Assembly (NCBI RefSeq): GCF_902499135.1
Contig: NZ_CABVPR010000028.1
Location: forward strand, 1-64,000
DNA from: Burkholderia dolosa
GTDB lineage: Bacteria; Pseudomonadota; Gammaproteobacteria; Burkholderiales; Burkholderiaceae
Reading direction: 5' to 3'
DNA: 64,000 nucleotides
Below are positions 38,753 through 49,209 of this stretch, piece after piece. A program made the translations under genes and the position numbers. Under the pieces are notes generated by a model. The model was not told where the DNA came from, searched no databases, and saw only the letters and a list, made by a program, of their open reading frames with translations. The stretch's first letter is position 1, and each line of letters begins with the position of its first letter.

Positions 38753-39646
38753 TCAGTCGAGCGCCTTGTCGTTCGGGTTCGCGTACAGCTTCTTCATCGA
38801 ATCGGACAGCGGGAAGTTCAGGTTCAGCCCCTTCGGCGGAATCGGATTCTCGAACCACTTCGCGTAGATCTTCGCGGCTTCGCCGGACTTCTCGACCTGC
38901 GCGATCGCGTCGTCGACGACCTTCTTGAACTCCGTATCGCCCTTGCGCATCATGCAGCCGTACGCCTCTTCCGACTGCGGCGTGCCGACGATCACCCACT
39001 CGCCCGGCTGCTTCGCCTTCGCGCGCTCGCCCGCGAGCAGCGCGTCGTCCATCATGAACGCGACCGCGCGGCCCGACTCCAGCGTATTGAACGAATCGCC
39101 GTGATCCTTCGCGCTGATGATGTTCATGCCCATCTGCTTGTCGTTGTTCATCTTGCGCAGCAGACGCTCCGACGTCGTGCCGGCGGTGGTCACGACCGTC
39201 TTGCCCTTCAGATCGGCGAAGTCCTTGATGCCCGAATCCTTCTTCGTCATCAGGCGCGTGCCGATCACGAAGATCGTGTTCGAGAACGCGGCCTGCTGCT
39301 GACGCTCGAGGTTGTTGGTCGTCGATCCGCACTCGATGTCGACGGTGCCGTTCTGCACGAGCGGAATGCGGTTCTGCGACGTGACCGGAATGTTCTTCAC
39401 CTGCAGGTTCGGCAGGTTCAGCTTCTTCTTCACCGCGTCGACGACCTTCATCTGGAAGTCGCGCGAATAGCCGACCACCTGCTGGTTCTGGTCGTAGTAG
39501 GAGAACGGGATCGACGATTCGCGGTGTCCCAGCGCGATCACGCCCGTGTCCTTGATCTTCTTCAGCGTGCCGGTCTCCTGTGCTTGCGCGCCGCTTGCGA
39601 ACGCGCACAGCGCCGCGGCCATCAGGACTGCCTTGTGGTATTTCAT
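38753..39646 (-). CDS. gltI: Glutamate/aspartate-binding periplasmic protein
   Basis: 297 residues. Signal peptide (KYHKAVLMAAALCAFASGAQAQ) and a type-II periplasmic binding fold (TGVIALGHRESSIPFSYYD, VDIECGSTTNNLERQQQ, and a conserved Cys in YGCMMRKGD). The second ATG (39646) is preferred because AGGAG is then 9 bases away rather than directly abutting. First gene of gltI-gltJ-gltK-gltL. Confidence 0.95.
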   Translation of the reverse strand: MKYHKAVLMAAALCAFASGAQAQETGTLKKIKDTGVIALGHRESSIPFSYYDQNQQVVGYSRDFQMKVVDAVKKKLNLPNLQVKNIPVTSQNRIPLVQNGTVDIECGSTTNNLERQQQAAFSNTIFVIGTRLMTKKDSGIKDFADLKGKTVVTTAGTTSERLLRKMNNDKQMGMNIISAKDHGDSFNTLESGRAVAFMMDDALLAGERAKAKQPGEWVIVGTPQSEEAYGCMMRKGDTEFKKVVDDAIAQVEKSGEAAKIYAKWFENPIPPKGLNLNFPLSDSMKKLYANPNDKALD

Positions 39647-39739
39647 TTTGTTCATCTCCTTGGCTAAAACCCGCGCCAGTGTATCAAAGTAATATTTTTG
39701 AAAGTACTGGTTGTTTACCGCACTACGAATCGCCCTGTG

Positions 39740-39872
39740 CGAAGCCGTCCTCCCGGCTTCGGGCGTCCGAATGCGTGCGCGGGCGATGCCGGATTCGGCA
39801 CCGCCCGCGAGGCTTCATTTACGCAATCGGATCGATTGCGTCACGAATCGATCGGGTCCGCGGTCGCGGACC
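39740..39872. repeat. Cluster of four inverted repeats between gltI and gdhA
   Basis: Four separate hairpins in 133 bp: CGAAGCCG/CGGCTTCG (39740-39761, loop tcctcc), CGCGGGCG/CGCCCGCG (39778-39809, with an inner stem), GATCGATT/AATCGATC (39830-39852) and GGTCCGCG/CGCGGACC (39855-39872). The last lies directly downstream of the gdhA stop and is probably part of its 3' end processing or termination, though T-runs are absent. Confidence 0.5.
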
Positions 39873-39877
39873 GCCGA

Positions 39878-41164
39878 TCACGGATACAGGCCGCGCATTT
39901 CGCGCGCCATCAGGATGCGCTTGCACGCGACGATGAACGCCGCCGTGCGCACCGACACCTTGTGCTCTTCCGCGACCGCCCACACGCCGGCGAACGCTTC
40001 GCGCATCACGCGCTCGAGACGGTGGTTGATTTCGTCTTCGGTCCAGAAGAAGCTCGAGAAGTCCTGCACCCACTCGAAGTACGACACGGTCACGCCGCCC
40101 GCGTTGGCGATCACGTCCGGAATCACGAGCACGCCGTTCGCGCTCAGGATGTCGTCGGCCGCGGTCGTCGTCGGGCCGTTCGCGCCTTCGACGATGATCT
40201 TCGTGCGGATCTTCGATGCGTTCTTCTCGGTGATCTGGTTTTCGAGCGCGGCCGGGATCAGGATGTCGGTTTCGACCGTCCAGAACTCGTCGTTCACCAT
40301 CGGCTCCGCGCCTTCGAAGCCGGCGACGCCGCCGGTGCGCGCGACGTGGTCGAGCAGCTTGTTCGCGTCGAGGCCGGCCGGCTGGTAGATCGTGCCCGTG
40401 TGATCCTGCACCGCGATCACCTTCGAACCCGCTTCCTGGAACAGCTTCGCGGCGATCCCGCCGACGTTGCCGAAGCCTTGCACCGCGATGCGCGCGCCTT
40501 CGATTTCGAGGCCCTTCTTCTTCGCCGCTTCGCAGCCGACGACGAACACGCCGCGGCCCGTCGCTTCCTTGCGGCCGAGCGAGCCGCCGAGCGAGATCGG
40601 CTTGCCGGTCACGACGCCGGTCGACGTCTGGCCCTGGTTCATCGAGAACGTATCCATCATCCACGCCATCACCTGTTCGTTGGTGTTGACGTCCGGTGCC
40701 GGAATGTCGGTGTTCGGGCCGATGATGATGCCGATTTCGCTGGTGTAGCGACGCGTGACGCGCTCGAGCTCGCCGCGCGACAGCTTGCGCGGGTCGACGC
40801 GGATGCCGCCCTTCGCACCGCCGTACGGCACGTTCACGGCCGCGTTCTTCACCGACATCCATGCGGACAGCGCCATCACTTCCGACAGCGTCACGTCCTG
40901 GTGATAGCGCACGCCGCCCTTGCCGGGGCCGCGGGACACGTTGTGCTGCACGCGATAGCCTTCGAAGTGCGCGACGGTACCGTTGTCGAGCTCGATCGGC
41001 ACATCGACGACCAGGATGCGCTTCGGACGCTTCAGCGTTTCGAGCCAGCGCGACAGCGAACCGAGGTACGGCGCGACGCGATCGACCTGCTGAAGGTAGT
41101 TGCCCCACGGGCCGAGATCGTCGGCGTGCAGGTAGGACGGGATGGACTGCTGTTGCGAAGACAT
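39878..41164 (-). CDS. gdhA: Glutamate dehydrogenase
   Basis: 428 residues. Glu/Leu/Phe/Val dehydrogenase family: KGGVRYH and the catalytic Lys region [14 protein letters not shown], then the Rossmann motif VQGFGNVGG. It interconverts glutamate and 2-oxoglutarate; its placement beside a glutamate/aspartate importer suggests a catabolic role. The ATG at 41164 ([12 protein letters not shown]) has ggag 5 bases upstream; the frame extends 20 codons further but without support. Cofactor preference (NAD or NADP) is not certain from sequence. Confidence 0.95.
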   Translation of the reverse strand: MSSQQQSIPSYLHADDLGPWGNYLQQVDRVAPYLGSLSRWLETLKRPKRILVVDVPIELDNGTVAHFEGYRVQHNVSRGPGKGGVRYHQDVTLSEVMALSAWMSVKNAAVNVPYGGAKGGIRVDPRKLSRGELERVTRRYTSEIGIIIGPNTDIPAPDVNTNEQVMAWMMDTFSMNQGQTSTGVVTGKPISLGGSLGRKEATGRGVFVVGCEAAKKKGLEIEGARIAVQGFGNVGGIAAKLFQEAGSKVIAVQDHTGTIYQPAGLDANKLLDHVARTGGVAGFEGAEPMVNDEFWTVETDILIPAALENQITEKNASKIRTKIIVEGANGPTTTAADDILSANGVLVIPDVIANAGGVTVSYFEWVQDFSSFFWTEDEINHRLERVMREAFAGVWAVAEEHKVSVRTAAFIVACKRILMAREMRGLYP

Positions 41165-41425
41165 GGATGCTCCAACGTTCAACGGATTGCGCACATTGTC
41201 GAAAAACCCGTTTTTTTTATCCAATGCCGTTTGCTTATTCGATTATGCGTTTCTTGCATGATCGCGATTTTTCGCAAATTCGCGGTGGATTTGCGCAAGA
41301 ACGCGCGATATCGCGCGTGCATCGCGGGCGCGGAGAACGCGGGGAATCGTCGCAGCCGCTCGCCCGCGCCGGCCGCACGACGGGCTGCGCGGCACGCGTG
41401 GCAAGCGCGTCGTCAGCCGGCGCGG

Positions 41426-42379
41426 TCAGTCGGCCGTTTCGCGCAGCTCGTCGCGCACGACGTCCCACAGCGCGCGCACGAGCTTCTGCCGCGGATCGTC
41501 GCCCTGCAGCGCGAGCTTGTCGCAATACAGCCGGATCTCCATCGTCAGCGTGAACGGATGCGTGCCGCCGCGCGCGACGCGATCGAGCCGGATCAGGCGG
41601 CCGGCCGCGACCGCGTCGTCGACCGCGCTGTGCGGCAGGAACGCGACGCCGTGCCCGGCGAGCGCCATCGCCTTCAGCCCTTCGGCCATGTCGGTTTCGT
41701 ACACGCGATCGAGAAACAGCGGCGTCGGCGCGTTCGCGACGATCACCTCGGTCATCCGGCCGAGATACGCGTTCGGCGTATACGACAGGTACGGCACGCG
41801 CGCGTCCGCGGTGCCGGGCAGCGTGTAGCGCGGCCGCCCCGCGCGGCCGGGCGCCGAAAACGCGCTGATCGGCTCGCTGCCGAGCACCAGCATGTCGTAG
41901 CGGGCCGGGTCGAGCGCGACCGGATGGCTCGGGTGGTGATAGCCCATCACGAGATCGCAGCCGCCCTCGACGAGCGACAGCACCGCATCGTGCACGTTCA
42001 GCGCGCGCAGCCGCGTGTGGATCGGCCCCATCTTCGCTTCGATCCGCTGCAGCCAACGCGGGAAATACGTGAGCGACAGCGTGTGCGGCACCGCGAACTC
42101 GATCGTCGGCACCGACGCGCCGACGTGGCCGCGCAGCAGCGTTCTCGCTTCGTGCGCCTGCGACAGCATCGTCAGCGCCTGCTCGTAGAAGATCTGGCCG
42201 GCCTGCGTGAGCCGCGTCGGATAGACCGACCGGTCGATCAGTTCGGTCGCGAGCCACGCCTCGAGCGCCTGGATGCGTCGCGAAAACGCCGGCTGCGACA
42301 CGTGCCGCAGTTCGGCGGAGCGGCTAAAGCTGCGCGTTTCGGCGAGCGACACGAAGTCTTCGAGCCATTTCAGTTCCAT
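41426..42379 (-). CDS. LysR family transcriptional regulator
   Basis: 317 residues. N-terminal HTH (ELKWLEDFVSLAETRSFSRSAELRHVSQPAFSRRIQALE) and a C-terminal periplasmic-binding-like effector domain. It lies upstream of gdhA on the same strand with a 261-bp gap that holds no other gene, and diverges from purB. Its targets are unknown; gdhA is possible. Confidence 0.88.
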   Translation of the reverse strand: MELKWLEDFVSLAETRSFSRSAELRHVSQPAFSRRIQALEAWLATELIDRSVYPTRLTQAGQIFYEQALTMLSQAHEARTLLRGHVGASVPTIEFAVPHTLSLTYFPRWLQRIEAKMGPIHTRLRALNVHDAVLSLVEGGCDLVMGYHHPSHPVALDPARYDMLVLGSEPISAFSAPGRAGRPRYTLPGTADARVPYLSYTPNAYLGRMTEVIVANAPTPLFLDRVYETDMAEGLKAMALAGHGVAFLPHSAVDDAVAAGRLIRLDRVARGGTHPFTLTMEIRLYCDKLALQGDDPRQKLVRALWDVVRDELRETAD

Positions 42380-42537
42380 GCAGGCGGCGCGCCGGCGGCG
42401 GCGATCGGGAAGAAGCCTGCATTCTACCGGCGCGCGCGCCGGCGATCGCCGACTACGTACGCCGCGGCTGCGCTCGCGCGCACGTCCCGACGCGCGACGA
42501 GCCGGCGGCGGGCGGAGCCGTCCCGCGCCGATGGTAA

Positions 42538-43980
<1,443 letters not shown>

Positions 43981-44003
43981 GCGAAGCCGCCGCGCGGAAA
44001 AGC

Positions 44004-44039
44004 AAAGCCCGATGCGACTGCGGTCGCATCGGGCTTTTT
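44004..44039. terminator. Intrinsic terminator between purB and the FAD oxidoreductase gene
   Basis: 15-bp stem AAAGCCCGATGCGAC / GTCGCATCGGGCTTT, 4-base loop, then TTTTT on the plus strand. Shared by the convergent genes. Confidence 0.9.
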
Positions 44040-44071
44040 CGTTTGTACGGCACGCTGACGGGCCGAGCGCG

Positions 44072-45493
44072 TCAGAACGAGATCATTCGTCCCGGATTGA
44101 GCGTACTGAGCACGCTCATCGCGGCCTTCGCGGCCGGAATCGCGACCGGCGACAACTGGCGGCCGAGCGGAATCTCGCGATGATCGATGTCGGTGAGCAT
44201 CGAGAAGTCGTCGTTGCGCCCGACGAAGTCGTCGCAGATCGCCTTGCCGATCCGCACCGTCTGCGCGACGCCGTGACCGCTCCAGCCCTGCACCATGTAC
44301 ATCGGCACGCGGCCGTCGGTCTTGCGGCTGTCGGTCGCGCCGTTCAGCGTGAAATCGCTGACGCCGCTCCAGCAATAGTCGAGCGCGAAGCGTCCGTCGA
44401 GCTGCGGAAACACGGTGTTCAGCCGCGTCAGCAGATACGCGTTGACGTCCGGCTGCGCCCAGCAGGTGCCGGTGCCCTGACCGCCGAACAGCAGGCGGTT
44501 GCCGCGCACCGGCCGGTAGTAGTCGATCTGGAACTGCGTGTCGTACACCGGCATGCCGGCCGGCATCAGCGTCGCGACGTCGACGTCGAGCGGCGCCGTC
44601 ACGCTTACGTACGTGAAGAACGGCACGGTCGTCGACGCGCCGTCGTCGAGCAGCCGGAACGTCGTGTTGTGCAGCGCGAGCACGATGCCGCGGCGCGCCG
44701 TGATCGTGCCGCCCGGCGTCGTCGCGACGACGCCCGCGGGCGTTTCGTCGAGTTCGAGCACTTCCGTCCCCTCGTACAGCGCGCCGCCGTTCAGCCGGAA
44801 GCCGTGCACGAGGCCGCGCACCAGCGCGAGCGGATGAATCTGTCCGCCGATCGCGTCGATCGCCGCACCGTGATACAGCGCCGAGCGCACGTATTCGTCA
44901 TGCAGCTGATGGCGGCCGACGAGCGTCACGCCCGCGTCGCCGAGATGGCGTCGCGCATCCGCGCCGTCGAGCAGCGCGCTCATGTGGCCGGGATGAACGG
45001 CCGCCGTCACGTGCCCGAGCTTGCGGTCGAGGTCGAGCGCGTAGCGTGCGCCGATCGCATCGATCAGGTCCATCGATTCGGTCGACGCAAAGCGCCACAG
45101 CCGTTTCGCGTCGTCGTGCGACAGGCGTTCGATCATGTCCGCCGCCTCCCAGCGCGCAAGGCCCGGCGTGAGCTGGCCGCCGTTGCGGCCGGACGCGGCC
45201 GAGCCGACGTGATGCTTGTCGACGAGGATCGTGTCGACGCCCGCTTCCGCGAGATGCAGCGCGGCCGACGCGCCGAGCAGGCCGGCGCCGATCACGAGCA
45301 CGTCGCAGACCGCATCGTGCGCGAGCGCCGGGCTGTTCTCGTGATGCGACAGCGACGCTTCGTACCAGTTGGCCGGCCGATCGCCGTCATAGCGGGCCGG
45401 ATCGCACCAGTTCCAGTTGTCTTTTTCGATGTTCAGTTGCGTTTGCATGAAACGCGAGTCGCCCTGGATCACGGGCTTGTGATTGAAAGTCAT
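44072..45493 (-). CDS. FAD-dependent oxidoreductase (DadA/PuuB-like)
   Basis: 473 residues. N-terminal segment with NWYEASLS, typical of gamma-glutamylputrescine oxidase relatives, then the FAD motif DVLVIGAGLLGASAALHLAEAG and GSAASGRNGGQLTPG. The C terminus (MYMVQGWSGHGVAQTVRIGKAI) is the second FAD contact. It should oxidise an amine or amino-acid C-N bond. No polyamine genes flank it, so the substrate is open. A second in-frame ATG at 45448 is possible. Its promoter carries a palindrome likely bound by the divergent TetR protein. Confidence 0.85.
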   Translation of the reverse strand: MTFNHKPVIQGDSRFMQTQLNIEKDNWNWCDPARYDGDRPANWYEASLSHHENSPALAHDAVCDVLVIGAGLLGASAALHLAEAGVDTILVDKHHVGSAASGRNGGQLTPGLARWEAADMIERLSHDDAKRLWRFASTESMDLIDAIGARYALDLDRKLGHVTAAVHPGHMSALLDGADARRHLGDAGVTLVGRHQLHDEYVRSALYHGAAIDAIGGQIHPLALVRGLVHGFRLNGGALYEGTEVLELDETPAGVVATTPGGTITARRGIVLALHNTTFRLLDDGASTTVPFFTYVSVTAPLDVDVATLMPAGMPVYDTQFQIDYYRPVRGNRLLFGGQGTGTCWAQPDVNAYLLTRLNTVFPQLDGRFALDYCWSGVSDFTLNGATDSRKTDGRVPMYMVQGWSGHGVAQTVRIGKAICDDFVGRNDDFSMLTDIDHREIPLGRQLSPVAIPAAKAAMSVLSTLNPGRMISF

Positions 45494-45675
45494 GATTGCA
45501 CTTGCATGGTCTTGGGCCGCCTGTCGAAGAGCCGTTCGGGCTTCGCGGGTGGGGCAGCCGGTTCCACTTGGGTGTCAACGAGAAAAGGGGCGCAACGGCC
45601 CGTGTTGACGGCGAGCACGACCGTGTCGCCTGGAGCCCGCGCGCTCGCCGTTCGGCAACGCGTCGGGATACCCAA

Positions 45676-45724
45676 TTTCTACACCGCAGAAATAATTCTA
45701 CAGTGTAGAATCAGCTTTCGTCAA
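45676..45724 (-). promoter_or_regulatory. Promoter of the FAD oxidoreductase gene with paired TetR-like operators
   Basis: Minus-strand promoter TTGACG (45724-45719), 18-base spacer, TAGAAT (45700-45695). A perfect 8-1-8 palindrome ATTCTACAGTGTAGAAT (45695-45711) covers the -10 and spacer. A second, imperfect copy TTTCTACACCGCAGAAA (45676-45692) lies 19 bp centre to centre downstream. The pair is the expected layout for repression by the divergently encoded TetR regulator. Confidence 0.75.
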
Positions 45725-45759
45725 GCTTACGGGGCACACGCGCTGCCCCTGCACCGCCG

Positions 45760-46410
45760 ATGAATGACAAACCTGCCCAAGGTCCGCGCGGCCTCGACAA
45801 GGACGCGATCGTCGCCGCGGCGCTCGCGCTGCTCGAAGAGGTCGGCGAAGCCGCCTTCAGCGTGCGCAAGCTCGCGCAGTCGATCGGCTGCGACCCGATG
45901 AGCGTGCTGTATCACTTCAAGTCGAAGGACGGCCTGTATCGCGCGATCGCGAACGCATTGTCGCGCTCGCTGGTGCCTGTCGACGACGCGCTGCCCTGGC
46001 ACGAGCGATTGCGCGATCTTGCGCGCCAGTACCGCGCGCTCGCGCTGCGCCATCCGGTCGCATTCGCGCTTCTGCAACGTCACATGAGCACGGGGCCTGC
46101 CGATCTCGCGCACATCGAGAGCGTGCATCGCGCGCTACGCGACGCCGGCATCGCGCGCGCGGCGCTGCCGTCGGTATGCGTCGGCTGGTATGCGAGCGTG
46201 ATCGGGCTCGCCGCTGCCGAAGCCGGCGGCCTCACGCGGCCCGCGAACGACGAGGAACTCGCCGAAATGAACGCGCTGTCCGATGCCGAATACCCGCTCG
46301 TCAGAGCGGCCGCGCCGCTCTATGCGCGGCTCGATCCCGCGGCCGTGCACGACACGATGCTCGACGTGCTGATCGACGGCATCGCCAAACGCGCTGCGCC
46401 GGCCACCTGA
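45760..46410 (+). CDS. TetR/AcrR family transcriptional regulator
   Basis: 216 residues. N-terminal HTH (AFSVRKLAQSIGCDPMSVLYHFKSKDGLYRAIANAL), and a C-terminal ligand domain of the Tet-repressor C type. The gene diverges from the FAD oxidoreductase and the 266-bp gap carries matching palindromes, so autoregulation and repression of the neighbour are likely. Confidence 0.9.
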   Translation: MNDKPAQGPRGLDKDAIVAAALALLEEVGEAAFSVRKLAQSIGCDPMSVLYHFKSKDGLYRAIANALSRSLVPVDDALPWHERLRDLARQYRALALRHPVAFALLQRHMSTGPADLAHIESVHRALRDAGIARAALPSVCVGWYASVIGLAAAEAGGLTRPANDEELAEMNALSDAEYPLVRAAAPLYARLDPAAVHDTMLDVLIDGIAKRAAPAT

Positions 46411-46435
46411 CCGGCGGCTGCCGCCCCAAATGAAC

Positions 46436-46459
46436 AAAGGCGCCCCGAAGGGCGCCTTT
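46436..46459. terminator. Hairpin terminator between tetR-type gene and gntK
   Basis: 10-bp stem AAAGGCGCCC / GGGCGCCTTT with a CGAA tetraloop between convergent genes. The T-tails are short. Confidence 0.7.
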
Positions 46460-46486
46460 GCGTCATACGATTGCCGCGAACCGCGC

Positions 46487-46990
46487 TTAGTGCTGCTGCG
46501 CGAGACCGACCTTCAGCATCACCTGATCGACGATCTGTTCCGGCGTCAACTCGATGCTCACTTCGATCGCTTCGTCCGGGCCCGGCTCCTCGAGCGTGTC
46601 GAGCTGGCTCTGCAGCAGCGACGGATCGAAGAAGTGGCCGGTACGCGTCTTCAGCCGCTCGCGCAGCACGTCGAACGAACCCTTCAGATACACGAAGCGC
46701 ACGTCCGTATCGTTGCCGCGCAGCACGTCGCGATACGACCGCTTCAGCGACGAGCACGTGAAGACCGCGGTCTCGCCGGCGCGCTGCTTTTCCTCGATCG
46801 CCGCGCGGATCGCGCGCAGCCACGGCCAGCGGTCGTCGTCGGTGAGCGGAATGCCGTGGTGCATCTTTTCCTTGTTGGCCGCGCTGTGAAACGCGTCGCC
46901 GTCGGTATAGCTGCACGACAGGCGTTCCGCTAGCATTTCGCCGATCCGCGACTTGCCCGCGCCCGACACGCCCATTGCGATCAGAATCAT
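46487..46990 (-). CDS. gntK: Gluconokinase
   Basis: 167 residues. P-loop GVSGAGKS at residues 7-14, DGDAFHSAANKEKMHHGIPLTDDDRWPWL characteristic of GntK, and the lid FDPSLLQSQLDTLEEP. It phosphorylates gluconate to 6-phosphogluconate, the substrate of Edd encoded 4 kb away. It lies 13 bp after gntP in the same operon. Confidence 0.95.
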   Translation of the reverse strand: MILIAMGVSGAGKSRIGEMLAERLSCSYTDGDAFHSAANKEKMHHGIPLTDDDRWPWLRAIRAAIEEKQRAGETAVFTCSSLKRSYRDVLRGNDTDVRFVYLKGSFDVLRERLKTRTGHFFDPSLLQSQLDTLEEPGPDEAIEVSIELTPEQIVDQVMLKVGLAQQH

Positions 46991-47003
46991 TGACTACCCC
47001 TGG

Positions 47004-48368
47004 TTACAGAACCATGCTCAGCACCAGCGTGAAGCCGAGGCCGAGCACCGAGATGATCGTTTCGAGCAGCGTCCAGGTCTTGAACGTCTGGCCGACCGTC
47101 ATCCCGAAATACTCCTTGATCAGCCAGAAACCGCCGTCGTTCACGTGCGAGAAGATCAGCGAGCCCGAGCCCGTCGCGAGCACCAGCAGTTCCGGACGAA
47201 CCGCCGTGCCGGTCGCGGCAGCCGCGATCGGCGCGACGATGCCGCAAGCCGTCGTCATCGCGACCGTCGCGGAGCCCGTCGCGAGACGGATCAGCGCGGC
47301 GACGAACCAGCCGAGCAGCAGCGGCGACAGGTGCGCCTGCGTGGCGGTCGCGACGATCTGCTGCGAGATCCCGCTATCGCGCAGGATACCGCCAAAGCCG
47401 CCGCCCGCGCCGACGATCAGCGTAATCCCTGCGATCGGCGCCAGACACTCGCCGCAGAATTTCTGGATCTGGTCGCGGTTGAAGCCCTGCAGCTTGCCGA
47501 ACGTGAAGAAGCTCACGAGCACGGCGATCAGCAGCGCGACGTCCGAATTGCCGGCAAAGCGCAGCAGGTTGTTCGGCAGCGATTTCGGCGCGAACAGCAG
47601 GTCGGCCCAGCTGCCGACGAGCATCAGCACGACGGGCAGCAGGATCGTGAACAGCGTGATGCCGAAACCCGGCAGTTCGCGCGTGCGGCCATCGGCGCGC
47701 GAGTCGACGAACTGCGACGCGAGCGGATTGTTTTCCGGCAGCTTCACGAACTTCGAAATCATCAGCGCGAACAGCGGCCCCGCGATGACCGCCGTCGGCA
47801 CGCCGACGACGAGGCCGAACGCGATCGTCTTGCCGATGTCGGCACCGTATTGCTGAACGGCGAGCAGCGCGGCCGGGTGCGGCGGGATCAGCCCGTGCAC
47901 GACCGACAGGCCGGCCACCATCGGCAGCCCGACGACGAGCAGCGACTTGCCGGTGCGCTTCGCGACGTTGAACGCGATCGGGATCAGCAGCACGAAGCCG
48001 ACTTCGAAGAACACCGGCAGGCCGACGATGATCGCGACGAACATCATCGCCCAGTGAATGTTCTTTTCACCGAACCAGTCGATCAGCGTGGTCGCGATCC
48101 GCTCGGCGCCGCCCGATTCGGCCATCATCTTGCCGAGCATCGTCCCGAGGCCGACGACGATCGCGATGTGGCCGAGCGTGCCGCCCGTGCCGGTTTCGAA
48201 CGACTTGACGATCTTGTCCATCGGCATGCCGACGGCGAGACCGAGGCCCAGCGAAACGATGATCAGCACCAGGAACGGGTAGATCTTCAGGCGCGCGATC
48301 ATCAGGATCAGCGCGGCGATCGCGATCAGCGTGAATACGAGCAGCATGCTGCCTTGGACAGCCCCCAT
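47004..48368 (-). CDS. gntP: Gluconate permease, GntP family
   Basis: 454 residues, about 12-14 membrane helices. Family marks include KIVKSFETGTGGTLGHIAIVVGLGTMLGKMM and GLPVFFEVGFVLLIPIAF, HGLIPPHPA, and SGSLIFSHVNDGGFWLIKEYFG. The ATG at 48368 follows ggaggag; the longer frame from 48458 has no support. Proton symporter of gluconate. Confidence 0.95.
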   Translation of the reverse strand: MGAVQGSMLLVFTLIAIAALILMIARLKIYPFLVLIIVSLGLGLAVGMPMDKIVKSFETGTGGTLGHIAIVVGLGTMLGKMMAESGGAERIATTLIDWFGEKNIHWAMMFVAIIVGLPVFFEVGFVLLIPIAFNVAKRTGKSLLVVGLPMVAGLSVVHGLIPPHPAALLAVQQYGADIGKTIAFGLVVGVPTAVIAGPLFALMISKFVKLPENNPLASQFVDSRADGRTRELPGFGITLFTILLPVVLMLVGSWADLLFAPKSLPNNLLRFAGNSDVALLIAVLVSFFTFGKLQGFNRDQIQKFCGECLAPIAGITLIVGAGGGFGGILRDSGISQQIVATATQAHLSPLLLGWFVAALIRLATGSATVAMTTACGIVAPIAAAATGTAVRPELLVLATGSGSLIFSHVNDGGFWLIKEYFGMTVGQTFKTWTLLETIISVLGLGFTLVLSMVL

Positions 48369-48753
48369 GTGGCACTCCTCCTTGGGATTGTTCGAACCGG
48401 GCGAGTGGTTGCGAGTATGCCCGGCTATGCAGGTCTCCGAAACACGGGGGTACTCCACCCGCTGTCAGGACGCTGAATTTTACTTATGTTTACGGTTGAC
48501 GGATAGAACCGGTTCCATCCGTAAAGACCCTTGTACGACGGCTGCCGAGCGAACCTTCGGACTCGAAATCGAGCGTGACACTCGCCGTCGATGGATGGGC
48601 GAGCCGGCGGAACCGGACATTTGCGACATGAGATACGCGACGGCGACTCGGCCCAGGCCACCATCGAGCCCTTGCCGTCTTCGGGGCCTGATTGATCGTT
48701 GAAATCCTCTCTGCTAGCGTCGAGCGCTCTTTCACCGCGGAATATCGATCCCG
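48369..48753. other. Gap upstream of gntP and of the DUF2778 gene
   Basis: 385 bp between divergent genes. It holds the palindromic operator at 48499-48522 and no recognisable gene. A minus-strand TAAAAT at about 48476-48481 is a possible gntP -10. Composition falls toward the DUF2778 gene. Confidence 0.5.
48499..48522. promoter_or_regulatory. LacI/GntR-like operator upstream of gntP-gntK
   Basis: Twelve-base arms (ACGGATAGAACC and GGTTCCATCCGT) form an inverted repeat with one mismatch and a central CCGG, 131 bp before the gntP ATG. The centre AACCGGTT is like that of the E. coli GntR operator (consensus around TACCGGTA). No LacI-type regulator gene is in the window. Confidence 0.6.
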
Positions 48754-49209
48754 ATGCAAATCTCTTTCGAATTGAACAGTCAGCCGCTAAGCAAACTAAT
48801 TCATGGATCTCAACGATTTCCGGCGTTCTCCGGACAAGGCCAATATCGGAATAAACCGCAGTATCAATGCATCGTCAAAAACGGGCCTATTCCACGCGGA
48901 ACGTACTATATAGTCGACCGCGGAAGCACTCTGTTTGATATCCCGCATTTGCTTCGAGGCGTCAACAAATTCGAATGGTTCGCACTATATGCGAAGGATC
49001 GAAAGATCGATGACGAACTGTTCTGCTCGCAAGTGAAGCGCGGGCAATTCAGGCTCCACCCTAAGGGCCCGCTGGGTATCAGCGAAGGCTGCATTACGGT
49101 TGAAAAGCGTTCCGACTTCATTGCGCTGCGCAGAGCGATATTGAACGCTCCAAAATTCAGGATCGCCGCCAACGCATATGACGCTTACGGTACCGTAGTG
49201 GTCTCATGA
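48754..49209 (+). CDS. DUF2778 (Tlde1-like) protein, putative peptidoglycan-acting effector
   Basis: 151 residues. It has the DUF2778 pattern: an early GPIPRGTYYI (residues 44-53) and the L,D-transpeptidase-like catalytic block HPKGPLGISEGC (His102, Ser110, Cys113). DUF2778 includes Tlde1, a type VI secretion toxin that cleaves and modifies peptidoglycan tetrapeptides in the periplasm of target cells. No signal peptide is present, as expected of a T6SS cargo. The stop overlaps the next gene by ATGA. GC content is clearly below that of the neighbours, suggesting transfer. No ribosome site is obvious. Effector status is inferred. Confidence 0.72.
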   Translation: MQISFELNSQPLSKLIHGSQRFPAFSGQGQYRNKPQYQCIVKNGPIPRGTYYIVDRGSTLFDIPHLLRGVNKFEWFALYAKDRKIDDELFCSQVKRGQFRLHPKGPLGISEGCITVEKRSDFIALRRAILNAPKFRIAANAYDAYGTVVVS

